NCBI RefSeq assembly: GCF_900129845.1
Contig: NZ_FQXB01000002.1
Span: 186,001-250,000, forward strand
Length of the DNA stretch: 64,000 bases
Origin: Cognatiyoonia sediminum
Lineage (GTDB): Bacteria > Pseudomonadota > Alphaproteobacteria > Rhodobacterales > Rhodobacteraceae
Reading direction: 5' to 3'
Within the stretch, counting starts at the first letter, position 1, and each line of letters starts with the position of its first letter. Under the pieces are notes generated by a model. It ran no database searches, was not told where the DNA came from, and worked only from the letters and a program-made list of their open reading frames with translations. Of the stretch, positions 44,730-52,741 are shown in pieces. A program made the translations under genes and the position numbers.

Positions 44730-45548
44730 ATGATCGACCCCACCGTTATCGGCGCTCTTCTTCTCCTCGGACTTGGTTTCTTAGCCTTCGGAGGCGACGG
44801 CAACGAGGAAACAGAAGAAGATACATCGGAAGACACGCTCGACGAGAGCGCACGTTTCTCAGGGCTTTCCCCACAGGATGATATCAAAACCTTCGTTCGC
44901 TTTGATGATGAAGACGATGTCGCAGACCTCGGAGATGGGAAGCAGGTCGCTTTTGGCGAATCCGGGAATGATCAAATTGCTGGGGGAGCGGGCGACGACG
45001 AGATATTCCTCGCCTTTGGGAACGACAAATCCTTCATCGATGAAGATCTAGACGGTCTGCCCGATGATCCTGTGACGGGTGCGATGGGTGACGATTTTAT
45101 CCGCGGTGGTGATGGCAACGACATCTTGATCGACGGCGAAGGGTCTAACGAGATATTTGGTGATCTGAAGTCCGACTTCATCGATGTCACAGAAAATGAC
45201 CCTAGCGCGACCGATGCCGCAGATACGGCCTATGGCGGCTTTGGTGCAGATACGCTTGTCGGGGATGACGGCGATATCCTTTATGGCGGCGACAACGAGG
45301 ACAGCTTCTTCGTGGAGCTTGATGGGTCAAGCGACGATCCCGTGACGATAGGGGACTATGAAGCCGGCGAGGAAATCACTGTTATGGTTCCTGCCGACAC
45401 CACGGTCACCGAAGCCTCTGCAACCGTCAACGAAAGCGGCACAGGCCTCAATGTGACCATGGACGGTGAGTTGATCCTTACCGTCGAAGGGATCACGGAT
45501 TTGGACGACTTGAACCTTGCGTTCGAAGCAACGCTACCTTCGGCTTAA
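44730..45548 (+). CDS. RTX-like calcium-binding repeat protein with N-terminal membrane segment
   Basis: 272 residues, very acidic. One hydrophobic segment at residues 6-20 (VIGALLLLGLGFLAF), then imperfect nonapeptide calcium-binding repeats: GGAGDDEIF, GGDGNDILI, GGFGADTLV, GGDNEDSFF (about residues 86-195), and a beta-rich C-terminus. Repeats of this type are usual in type I secretion substrates, but the N-terminal hydrophobic segment is not, so membrane anchoring is possible. No ribosome binding site is obvious. A T1SS ATPase/adaptor pair is 9 kb away. Ends with 4-nt overlap to the convergent dat gene. Confidence 0.8.
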   Translation: MIDPTVIGALLLLGLGFLAFGGDGNEETEEDTSEDTLDESARFSGLSPQDDIKTFVRFDDEDDVADLGDGKQVAFGESGNDQIAGGAGDDEIFLAFGNDKSFIDEDLDGLPDDPVTGAMGDDFIRGGDGNDILIDGEGSNEIFGDLKSDFIDVTENDPSATDAADTAYGGFGADTLVGDDGDILYGGDNEDSFFVELDGSSDDPVTIGDYEAGEEITVMVPADTTVTEASATVNESGTGLNVTMDGELILTVEGITDLDDLNLAFEATLPSA

Positions 45549-46405
45549 ATCGCGGCTTTGCGGCTTTCATCCAGATAGATTTCCCGTAGACGTGCCGAAA
45601 CCGGACCTGGTGTGCCATCGCCTAATGCCGCTCCGTCGATCTCAACGACTGGCATGACGAATGTGCTTGCTGAGGTGATAAAGGCCTCATCGGCGCCCTG
45701 CGCTTCTTCGATGGTGAAGGCGCGTTCTTCCACGGTCATCTGTGCTTCTTTTGCAAAGCGCAAAACTGCTGCACGGGTGATACCGTGGAGAATGTCGTTT
45801 GACAGCTGGCGCGTGATAATTGTGTTGCCTCTGACGATGTAGGCGTTGTTTGACGTGCCTTCGGTTACCGCTCCATCCTCGACCATCCAAGCGTCATCTG
45901 CGCCTGCTGCTTTCGCCATCATTTTACCCATCGACGGATAAAGCAGTTGCACCGTTTTGATATCACGACGGCCCCAGCGCTGATCCTCAATCGAGATAAC
46001 CTTCATGCCCTTTTTCGCAGCTGGACTATCGGCAAGGCCCGGCTTGTTTTGGGTGAAGAGAACGATAGTGCAAGGTGTCGTCTCAGGATCGGGAAAGACA
46101 AAATCCCGATCATCGGGGGCGCCGCGCGTGATCTGAAGATAGATCATGCCCTCTTCAATCTCGTTGATGCGAACCAGCTCGCGGTGCACCTTTAGAAGAT
46201 CGTCCATCGAAATCGGATGCGGCATGTTCAGCTCATTCAAGGAGCGTTCCAAACGCTTTGCGTGGCCGTCAAAGTCGATCAGTTTCCCGTCGATAACGGA
46301 GGTTACTTCATAGACGCCATCCGCCATCAAGAAGCCGCGATCGAAGATAGAGACCTTCGCCTCATTCTCTGGTAGGTAGTCGCCGTTCACGTAAACTGTC
46401 CGCAT
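45545..46405 (-). CDS. dat: D-amino-acid transaminase (class IV aminotransferase)
   Basis: 286 residues, PLP fold type IV. Start VYVNGDYLPENEAKVSIFDRGFLMADGVYEV, catalytic Lys in RRDIKTVQLLYPSMGKMMAK region, EGTSNNAYIV and ITRAAVLRFAKE are characteristic of D-alanine aminotransferase. Transfers amino groups between D-amino acids and 2-oxo acids. Four nt downstream of dgcA in the same direction, which supports a D-amino acid role. ATG 46405 rather than GTG 46408. Confidence 0.88.
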   Translation of the reverse strand: MRTVYVNGDYLPENEAKVSIFDRGFLMADGVYEVTSVIDGKLIDFDGHAKRLERSLNELNMPHPISMDDLLKVHRELVRINEIEEGMIYLQITRGAPDDRDFVFPDPETTPCTIVLFTQNKPGLADSPAAKKGMKVISIEDQRWGRRDIKTVQLLYPSMGKMMAKAAGADDAWMVEDGAVTEGTSNNAYIVRGNTIITRQLSNDILHGITRAAVLRFAKEAQMTVEERAFTIEEAQGADEAFITSASTFVMPVVEIDGAALGDGTPGPVSARLREIYLDESRKAAI

Positions 46406-46409
46406 CACA

Positions 46410-47375
46410 TTATCCCCATAGTGTGGCGGCAGGAGGGTGCACGCCGTCTTGATCGAAGTTCAAAGGTTCGTCGCGGTCTTCGGCCAGAAGAAGCGGTCCG
46501 TCAAGGTCTGTAAACGCCACACCTTGGGCAAGGATGGTCGCCGGTGCCATGGCGAGCGACGATCCAACCATGCAGCCGACCATGATCTGATAGCCTTGCG
46601 CGGCTGCCTCTTGTTTGAGGGCAAGTGCCTCGGTCAAGCCGCCGGTCTTGTCGAGCTTGATGTTGACCATATCGTATTTGCCTTTGAGCGCAGGCAAGCT
46701 GGCGCGGTCATGGCAGGATTCATCGGCGCAGACTGGCAATGGTCGCTCTATCTCCCCCAGCATGTCATCGGCACCTGCGGGCATGGGCTGTTCCACCATT
46801 TGCACGCCCAGTCGCAGCAGATGCGGGGCAAGGTCTGAATATACATCCGCATCCCAGCCTTCGTTGGCGTCGACGATGATACGTGCATCCGGTGCTCCGC
46901 GCCGTACGGCTTCCAGCCGCGCCATGTCGTCAGGCGTGCCAAGCTTGATCTTCAAAAGTGGCCGATGCGCATTTTCGGCCGCCTGCGTTTGCATCTTGTC
47001 TGGCGTATCCAGTGACAGGGTATAGGCGGTGATTTCCGGCTGAGGTTTCGGCTCCCCGATCAGCTCCCAAACGCGCTTCCCCGCCGCCTTGGCCTCAAGA
47101 TCCCAAAGCGCGCAATCAACCGCATTCCGCGCGGCGCCAGCGGGTAATAAGCCTTGCAGCGCCACTCGATCAAACTGATCTGGTAACCCTTCGATCTCAG
47201 CGATCACGCTGTCGAGCGTCTCATCATACCGCGCATAGGGCACACATTCGCCAAACCCTGTGACCCCATCCCGCTCAACCTCGACCGTCAGCACTTGCGC
47301 CTCGGTCCGAGATCCCCGGCTGATGGTGAAGACCTGCGCCAGTTGAAATACGTCTTTGCAAACTGAAACCTTCAC
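46410..47375 (-). CDS. dgcA: N-acetyl-D-glutamate racemase DgcA (enolase superfamily)
   Basis: 321 residues of the mandelate racemase/muconate lactonizing (dipeptide epimerase-like) group. Acid/base lysines in LKIKLG and NIKLDKTGG and metal-ligand acids in IVDANEGW, EQPM and CADES are seen. DgcA, described in marine bacteria, turns N-acetyl-D-glutamate into the L form. It follows dgcN, which is the diagnostic pairing. Start is GTG 47375; the open frame to 47441 runs through a hairpin-rich intergenic segment. Confidence 0.88.
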   Translation of the reverse strand: MKVSVCKDVFQLAQVFTISRGSRTEAQVLTVEVERDGVTGFGECVPYARYDETLDSVIAEIEGLPDQFDRVALQGLLPAGAARNAVDCALWDLEAKAAGKRVWELIGEPKPQPEITAYTLSLDTPDKMQTQAAENAHRPLLKIKLGTPDDMARLEAVRRGAPDARIIVDANEGWDADVYSDLAPHLLRLGVQMVEQPMPAGADDMLGEIERPLPVCADESCHDRASLPALKGKYDMVNIKLDKTGGLTEALALKQEAAAQGYQIMVGCMVGSSLAMAPATILAQGVAFTDLDGPLLLAEDRDEPLNFDQDGVHPPAATLWG

Positions 47376-47404
47376 GACACCACCCGTCTTTTGAGCTGAA
47401 AATA

Positions 47405-47430
47405 CCTCCGCCGGAGGCATCCCCCGGCGG
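47405..47430 (-). other. Two mutually exclusive hairpins between dgcN and dgcA
   Basis: On the minus strand CCGCCGG (47424-47430) can pair with CCGGCGG (47408-47414), or the downstream half can fold on itself as CCTCC-GGC-GGAGG (47405-47417), which is followed by TATTTT. The second fold resembles a terminator or transcript-end hairpin. Confidence 0.5.
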
Positions 47431-47449
47431 CCAAACAACAAGAACGCTG

Positions 47450-48451
47450 CTACAGTGCCGCCAAAGCATCCACAAGGCGGCCAGCCCCCTGGCGGAACGG
47501 ATCAACGGTGGGCAAGCCCATCTCTTCCTCAACTTTGGCGAGGTAGCCTTCGAATTCATCATCAGACAGATGCTGAGTGTTCACCGAAATACCAATCACC
47601 TGACAGGTCGGGTTCGCGACCTTCGCCAAGGCCAGAGCCATATCGCGGAGATCGACCAAATCAGGCTGTTGATAGTCTGGCAGTCCCCGCATGTGTGCGC
47701 GGGTTGGCTCATGCGCGAGGACCAAAGCATCGGGCTGACCGCCATGCACCAAAGCCATCGTCACACCTGAATAGGACACGTGGAACAAGCTGCCCTGCCC
47801 TTCGATGTGATCCCAGTGATCTTCGTCGTTGTCCGGGGTCAGATATTCGACGGCACCGGCCATAAAATCGGCCACAACCGCGTCGAGTGGGACGCCTTCA
47901 CCAGTGATCAGAATGCCTGTTTGTCCCGTTGGCCGGAAAGTGGATTTCATGCCGCGTTTGCGCATTTCGGCGTCCATCGCCATGCCTGTGTACATCTTGC
48001 CCACGGAGCAATCTGTTCCAACAGCCAAGCACCGCTTGCCAGTACGTTTTTTGCCATTTGCGATGAGGTACTCAACAGATGGCACACGCACGTCGTGAAG
48101 CTGCGCTCCTTTGGCTTCTGCCGCTGCAACCAAATCGGCCTCATCCCGAAGAAGGTTATGCAAACCAGAGGCCAGATCGTAGCCGATATCGATCGCCTGC
48201 AGCAGGACCTCTTTCCACGCATCAGAAATCACACCGCCACGGTTGGCGACGCCGATCACCAATGTCTGAGCACCGGCGGCTTTCGCCTCTTCCAGTGTCA
48301 TATCCTGAATGCCGACATCTGCGCCGCAACCGTCCATGCGGAATTGGCCCACGGCGTTTTCGGGACGCCAATCTTTGATGCCTTGCGCAACTTTGGCAGC
48401 GAGTTGGTCAGGCGCATCGCCCAAGAAAAGTAGGTAAGGTGTTTTAATCAT
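47450..48451 (-). CDS. dgcN: D-glutamate N-acetyltransferase DgcN (DUF1611)
   Basis: 333 residues: N-terminal Rossmann-like DUF1611 part (MIKTPYLLFLGDA...) and C-terminal P-loop-like region (VGTDCSVGKMYTGMAMDAEM, about residues 157-176). DgcN acetylates D-glutamate in the D-Glu catabolic pathway with DgcA. ATG at 48451. Its upstream region has repeated TTCGAAAATA and AATTCTTCG boxes that may bind a regulator; the usual LysR-type regulator gene is not adjacent. Confidence 0.88.
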   Translation of the reverse strand: MIKTPYLLFLGDAPDQLAAKVAQGIKDWRPENAVGQFRMDGCGADVGIQDMTLEEAKAAGAQTLVIGVANRGGVISDAWKEVLLQAIDIGYDLASGLHNLLRDEADLVAAAEAKGAQLHDVRVPSVEYLIANGKKRTGKRCLAVGTDCSVGKMYTGMAMDAEMRKRGMKSTFRPTGQTGILITGEGVPLDAVVADFMAGAVEYLTPDNDEDHWDHIEGQGSLFHVSYSGVTMALVHGGQPDALVLAHEPTRAHMRGLPDYQQPDLVDLRDMALALAKVANPTCQVIGISVNTQHLSDDEFEGYLAKVEEEMGLPTVDPFRQGAGRLVDALAAL

Positions 48452-48509
48452 TGCGCGTCTCCCCAGCAAAGAATCAGGCTTCGCGCGATAATCTCCTATC
48501 TAGTGCACA

Positions 48510-48598
48510 AATTCTTCGCGAACCCTCCTGCCAGATAAGGCAAATATGCAAAATTCTTCGAAAATATGACCTTGGCTCGATATGAAATTCGAAAATAC
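48510..48598 (-). promoter_or_regulatory. Repeated boxes upstream of dgcN
   Basis: TTCGAAAATA occurs twice (48557-48566 and 48588-48597), 31 nt apart, about three helical turns. AATTCTTCG occurs at 48510-48518 and 48552-48560. The region is AT-rich and lies between the glnK-amtB terminator and dgcN. Likely promoter/operator region; the binding factor is unknown. Confidence 0.4.
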
Positions 48599-48616
48599 AT
48601 CTAGAATGCTAAAAAA

Positions 48617-48636
48617 CCCGGGCGCGGACGCCCGGG
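48617..48636 (-). terminator. Rho-independent terminator of glnK-amtB
   Basis: CCCGGGCG-CGGA-CGCCCGGG, an 8-bp perfect stem with tetraloop, followed on the minus strand by TTTTTT, 29 nt after the amtB stop. Confidence 0.9.
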
Positions 48637-48665
48637 CAGTGTGCAAAAAGCTGAACGGAAGGGTC

Positions 48666-49976
48666 TCAGCCTTTTGAGAATTCAGGGTAAGCTTCCATGC
48701 CCAGTTCGGACATATCCAAGCCTGCCATTTCGTCCTCTTCGCTGACGCGGATACCCATGATCGCTTTCAGGATGAACCATACGATCAGCGATGCGACGAA
48801 TGTGAATGCACCGTAAGCAACGATACCTGTGATCTGCGTGGTCAGGGACGCGTCACCGTTGTAGAAGATGACGGCGATTGTGCCCCAGATACCTGCGAAG
48901 AGGTGAACAGGGATCGCACCAACAACGTCGTCGATCTTCATCTTGTCCAGCATTGGAACAGTCAGAACAACGATCACACCACCGATTGCACCGATCCAAA
49001 GCGCGCCAAACAGAGTAGGAGCGAGAGGCTCAGCTGTGATGGACACCAGACCAGCAAGTGCACCATTCAGTACCATTGTCAGGTCAGGCTTCTTGTAAAG
49101 AATCTGTGTCAGGATCAGAGCAGTTACAGCACCTGCAGCAGCAGCCATGTTTGTGTTGGCGAAGATACGGGAGACGTCAGATACGTCACCGACTGTGCCC
49201 ATTGCGAGCTGAGAACCGCCGTTGAAGCCGAACCAACCGAGCCACAGGATAAATGTGCCCAGCGTCGCAAGAGCGAGGTTAGAACCTGGCATTGGGTTCA
49301 CTTTGCCGTCTTTGTATTTACCCAAACGTGGGCCAAGAACGATTGCACCAGCTAGAGCAGCCCAGCCACCTACGGAGTGCACAACAGTCGAACCAGCGAA
49401 GTCGGAGAAACCTGCTTCGGACAACCAGCCGCCGCCCCACTGCCATGAGCCAGAGATCGGGTACATGAAGCCGGTCAAGACGACGACAAATGCCAGGAAA
49501 GGCCAGAGCTTGATACGTTCTGCCAGAGCACCGGATACGATGGACGCGGTCGCAGCAACAAACACAAGCTGGAAGAAGAAGTCAGAACCAACAGATGCAT
49601 AGTCAAGTGCAGCGTCTGCAGCAGCAACGCCCACCGGATCAAGAACGGTTTGGCCGCCAATCGCGAACCAGCCGTTGAAATCACCTGGATACATGGTGTT
49701 GAAACCAACGATCCAATACATGATCGCTGCGATTGAGAAGAGCGCGATGTTCTTTGTCATTTGCATTGTCACGTTCTTGGAGCGGACCAAGCCGCCTTCA
49801 AGCATCGCAAAGCCTGCAGCCATGAAGAACACAAGGAAACCTGCCATACAGAACAGCAGGGTTGTCATGATGTAGGGGCCGATTTCATCGAAGCTCGGCG
49901 CCGCATCTTGGGCGAAGGCCAATGTCGGCAGCAAGATCGCTGCAGCACTGACCGGGAGTAGTTTGTTTAGTTTCAT
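48666..49976 (-). CDS. amtB: Ammonium transporter
   Basis: About 436 residues: cleavable signal peptide (MKLNKLLPVSAAAILLPTLAFA) then eleven membrane helices of the Amt/Rh family. Typical segments: DFAGSTVVHSVGGWAALAGA (with the pore His), LGTFILWLGWFGFNGGS and HLFAGIWGTIAV. ATG at 49976 has AAGGGG at 7-nt spacing, which is better placed than for the ATG at 49982. Cotranscribed with glnK, whose product blocks the channel when nitrogen is plentiful. Confidence 0.95.
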   Translation of the reverse strand: MKLNKLLPVSAAAILLPTLAFAQDAAPSFDEIGPYIMTTLLFCMAGFLVFFMAAGFAMLEGGLVRSKNVTMQMTKNIALFSIAAIMYWIVGFNTMYPGDFNGWFAIGGQTVLDPVGVAAADAALDYASVGSDFFFQLVFVAATASIVSGALAERIKLWPFLAFVVVLTGFMYPISGSWQWGGGWLSEAGFSDFAGSTVVHSVGGWAALAGAIVLGPRLGKYKDGKVNPMPGSNLALATLGTFILWLGWFGFNGGSQLAMGTVGDVSDVSRIFANTNMAAAAGAVTALILTQILYKKPDLTMVLNGALAGLVSITAEPLAPTLFGALWIGAIGGVIVVLTVPMLDKMKIDDVVGAIPVHLFAGIWGTIAVIFYNGDASLTTQITGIVAYGAFTFVASLIVWFILKAIMGIRVSEEDEMAGLDMSELGMEAYPEFSKG

Positions 49977-49997
49977 AGTCATTCCCCTTGCGACGCC

Positions 49998-50336
49998 TTA
50001 GAGCGCGTCTTCGTTCATTTCGCCGGTCCGGACGCGCAAGGCGCTTTCGACATCCAGCGTGAAAATCTTGCCGTCGCCGATTTTGTCGGTCTTGGCGGTA
50101 TCGGCGATGGTTTTCGCGACTTGTTCGGCCATTTCGTTGGTCACAACGATCTCAAGCTTTACCTTCGGCACGAAATTCACGGCGTATTCTGCGCCGCGAT
50201 AGATTTCTGTGTGGCCTGACTGCGCGCCGAAGCCTTTGATTTCTGACACCATCATTCCGCGCACGCCGATATTGGTCAGCGCTTCGCGGACCTCTTCCAG
50301 CTTGAACGGTTTGATCGTCGCAATAATAAGTTTCAC
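49998..50336 (-). CDS. glnK: P-II family nitrogen regulatory protein
   Basis: 112 residues. MKLIIATIKPFKLEEVREAL start, T-loop GHTEIYRGAEYAVNF with the uridylylation site Tyr51, and the C-terminal signature GDGKIFTLDVESALRVRTGE. Binds ATP and 2-oxoglutarate and controls AmtB. GTG start with GGGGAT upstream; the longer open frame is not part of the family. Confidence 0.95.
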   Translation of the reverse strand: MKLIIATIKPFKLEEVREALTNIGVRGMMVSEIKGFGAQSGHTEIYRGAEYAVNFVPKVKLEIVVTNEMAEQVAKTIADTAKTDKIGDGKIFTLDVESALRVRTGEMNEDAL

Positions 50337-50459
50337 GTTTGATCCCCTTGTCATGTTTCTTACAGCGGCCCATGCGGGTGCCCAAGTCATGACGGGAGAG
50401 AGAGCGCGGTAAGGGGGGAGCGACAACGATTCTGACCTATGTTTCTGCAGTTGCGGCAT

Positions 50460-50500
50460 CGCATTTCGCACAATTTTTGCACAATTATTACGCTTTGATT
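50460..50500 (-). promoter_or_regulatory. Tandem TTGTGC boxes upstream of glnK
   Basis: On the minus strand TTGTGCAAAAATTGTGCGAAA holds two TTGTGC boxes spaced 11 nt (one helical turn), in the 271-nt region between glnK and the divergent PBP gene. Nitrogen control (NtrC) is expected for glnK, but the boxes do not match the NtrC consensus exactly, so the regulator is a guess. Confidence 0.35.
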
Positions 50501-50607
50501 AATATTTGAGCAGTTAAGAAACATGTTTATCTGCACGATTTCTCAAGGGACATCCTCAATTGGAATCGTTAGACTAAGCGCAACAAAAAGAATGAATTGA
50601 GTGGCAG

Positions 50608-52740
50608 ATGAGCGGATCGCGCAAAAAACGCGGGCCTTTGGTTGCGGAAAAACGTTATCAGAAACAGCCCCCCAAAAAGAAATCACCCCCTGCCAAACGG
50701 CCGGTGAAGCGGAATCAACCGGCAAAAAAGAAGCGCGGTATTATTGGGTGGCTGCTCGCACCGTTTTTTTGGGTTGGCGGTCTGATTTGGCGGTTCACAT
50801 GGCGCATCGGGTTGGTTGTGACGGTTCTGATCGCGGTTGGTGTATTTTATTTTGCAGCCCAGCTCCCTCCGATTGAGGAAATCGTTGATGGACGCGTACG
50901 CGGGTCGGTCACACTTACGGATCGCGATGGAGAAGTTTTTGCCGTCCGTGGGGATCAATACGGCGGGTTTATCACCACTGACACCGTGAGCCCGCACCTG
51001 AAGAACGCGGTGATCGCATCTGAGGACAAGCGTTTCTATTGGCATCCGGGCGTGGACCCGCGCGGTATTGCATCTGCCGTACGGATCAACCTTCGTGAAG
51101 GACGTGGGCCGCTCTCGGGCAACGGAGGTTCGACGCTAACGCAACAGACGGCAAAGCTGCTGTGCCTTGGCGTCGCCTATGATCCTAACACTTGGGAAAA
51201 TGAAGCCGCTTATGAGGCTGATTGTCGTCGGACGACCTTGTGGCGGAAGGTCAAAGAGGCCGTTTACGCGATGGCTATGGAATTCAGGTACACCAAGGAC
51301 GAAATTCTGACGATCTATTTGAACCGCGCGTATCTTGGGAACGGCAACCGCGGATTTGAGTCAGCCGCTCAACGGTTCTTTGGCAAGTCGGCTGCAGAGC
51401 TTACACCGCAAGAGGCAGCGATGCTCTCGGGCATCTTGCCTGCACCGTCTCGCTTGGCCCCGACAACGAACCTTGAACGCGCGCAGGGGCGTGGTGATCT
51501 GGTTTTGGGCCTAATGGAGGCACAAGGGTATTTGTCCCCAGAGGAAGCCGCGCAAGCGCGGGCCAATCCAGCGACACTCACTGAAAGCGCGACGGCAAGA
51601 GTTGGTGGATATTTTGCTGATTGGGTGATGGACAATGGGCCGGAGTTCTTTACGCGCGACACGACGGAAGACGTGATTATCCAAACGACCTTGGATCAAG
51701 ACATTCAGGCAGCCGCTGAAGAGGCCTTGCTTTGGGTGTTTGAGGAGAAGGTCAGCGAAGACTCCGTCGCGGAAGCCGCGGTCATTGTGATGTCACCTGA
51801 CGGAGCGGTGCGCGGCATGGTGGGCGGGCGCAATGTGCGTGCGGTGGGTGCATTTAATCGCGCGACGCAGGCGCGGCGTCAAACCGGATCGACCTTTAAG
51901 CCGTTCATCTATGGCACGGCGCTTGAGTTGGGTTTTTCGCCGTTGGATTTAGTCGATGACTCTCCCATTACAATCAACGTGCCCGGCAGTGGCGACTGGG
52001 AGCCGCAAAACTACGACCGAGAGTTCAAGGGCCCCGTGACATTGGATCAAGCCCTTGCAGAAAGCCGGAACATTCCGGCGGTCGTAATGAATGAGGAAGT
52101 CGGGCGCGAGATCGTGCGCAATGTGGCTCAGGGGTTTGGGATCGAGAGTGACCTTGCGGCGGGCCCAGCCATGGCGCTTGGAGTTTCAGAAAGTACGCTG
52201 GTCGAGATGACCGGCGCTTTTGCTGGTATTTTAAATGGCGGATCTTCGGTGACGCCATATGGATTGAACAGCCTGAGCGTTCGCGGGGACGCGGAACCTT
52301 TGATGGATAACTCCACCGCTGGCATCGGTGAGCGTGTCATTCGCGAAGAAGCCGCCCGACAACTGATCTGGATGATGATGAATGTCGTCGAGAATGGTAC
52401 CGGGGCGCGTGCGAAGATTGATGGATGGCAAGTGGCCGCCAAAACTGGCACGACGCAAAGCGCGCGCGACGCATGGTTCATTGGCTTTACAGGCGACTAT
52501 GTTGTTGGTGTCTGGATGGGGAATGATGACAATTCCCCGTTGAAAGGAACGACGGGCGGCGGTCTACCAGCCGATATTTTCCGAGAGACAATGGTTAGGG
52601 TCATTGATGGTCAGCAGCCGGTCGCTTTGCCGTATTCTGTCCCTGTGCCATCAACATCAAGCCGGGTCATCAGCCGCAGCGAATTCCAAGGTAGCGACGA
52701 GATCAGAGGTATCCTGAACGATATCTTGGCGAGCCAGTAG
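50608..52740 (+). CDS. Class A penicillin-binding protein 1
   Basis: 710 residues; polymerises and crosslinks peptidoglycan. Lys/Pro-rich cytoplasmic N-terminus (about 45 residues), one membrane helix (about residues 55-85), glycosyltransferase-51 domain with EDKRFYWHPGVDPRGI and NGGSTLTQQTAKLL, then transpeptidase domain with SxxK at GSTFKPFIYG (Ser428), SRN (AESRNIPAVVM) and KTGTTQS. No C-terminal extra domain. Starts after a 271-nt region shared with glnK. Confidence 0.94.
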   Translation: MSGSRKKRGPLVAEKRYQKQPPKKKSPPAKRPVKRNQPAKKKRGIIGWLLAPFFWVGGLIWRFTWRIGLVVTVLIAVGVFYFAAQLPPIEEIVDGRVRGSVTLTDRDGEVFAVRGDQYGGFITTDTVSPHLKNAVIASEDKRFYWHPGVDPRGIASAVRINLREGRGPLSGNGGSTLTQQTAKLLCLGVAYDPNTWENEAAYEADCRRTTLWRKVKEAVYAMAMEFRYTKDEILTIYLNRAYLGNGNRGFESAAQRFFGKSAAELTPQEAAMLSGILPAPSRLAPTTNLERAQGRGDLVLGLMEAQGYLSPEEAAQARANPATLTESATARVGGYFADWVMDNGPEFFTRDTTEDVIIQTTLDQDIQAAAEEALLWVFEEKVSEDSVAEAAVIVMSPDGAVRGMVGGRNVRAVGAFNRATQARRQTGSTFKPFIYGTALELGFSPLDLVDDSPITINVPGSGDWEPQNYDREFKGPVTLDQALAESRNIPAVVMNEEVGREIVRNVAQGFGIESDLAAGPAMALGVSESTLVEMTGAFAGILNGGSSVTPYGLNSLSVRGDAEPLMDNSTAGIGERVIREEAARQLIWMMMNVVENGTGARAKIDGWQVAAKTGTTQSARDAWFIGFTGDYVVGVWMGNDDNSPLKGTTGGGLPADIFRETMVRVIDGQQPVALPYSVPVPSTSSRVISRSEFQGSDEIRGILNDILASQ

Positions 52741-52741
52741 C

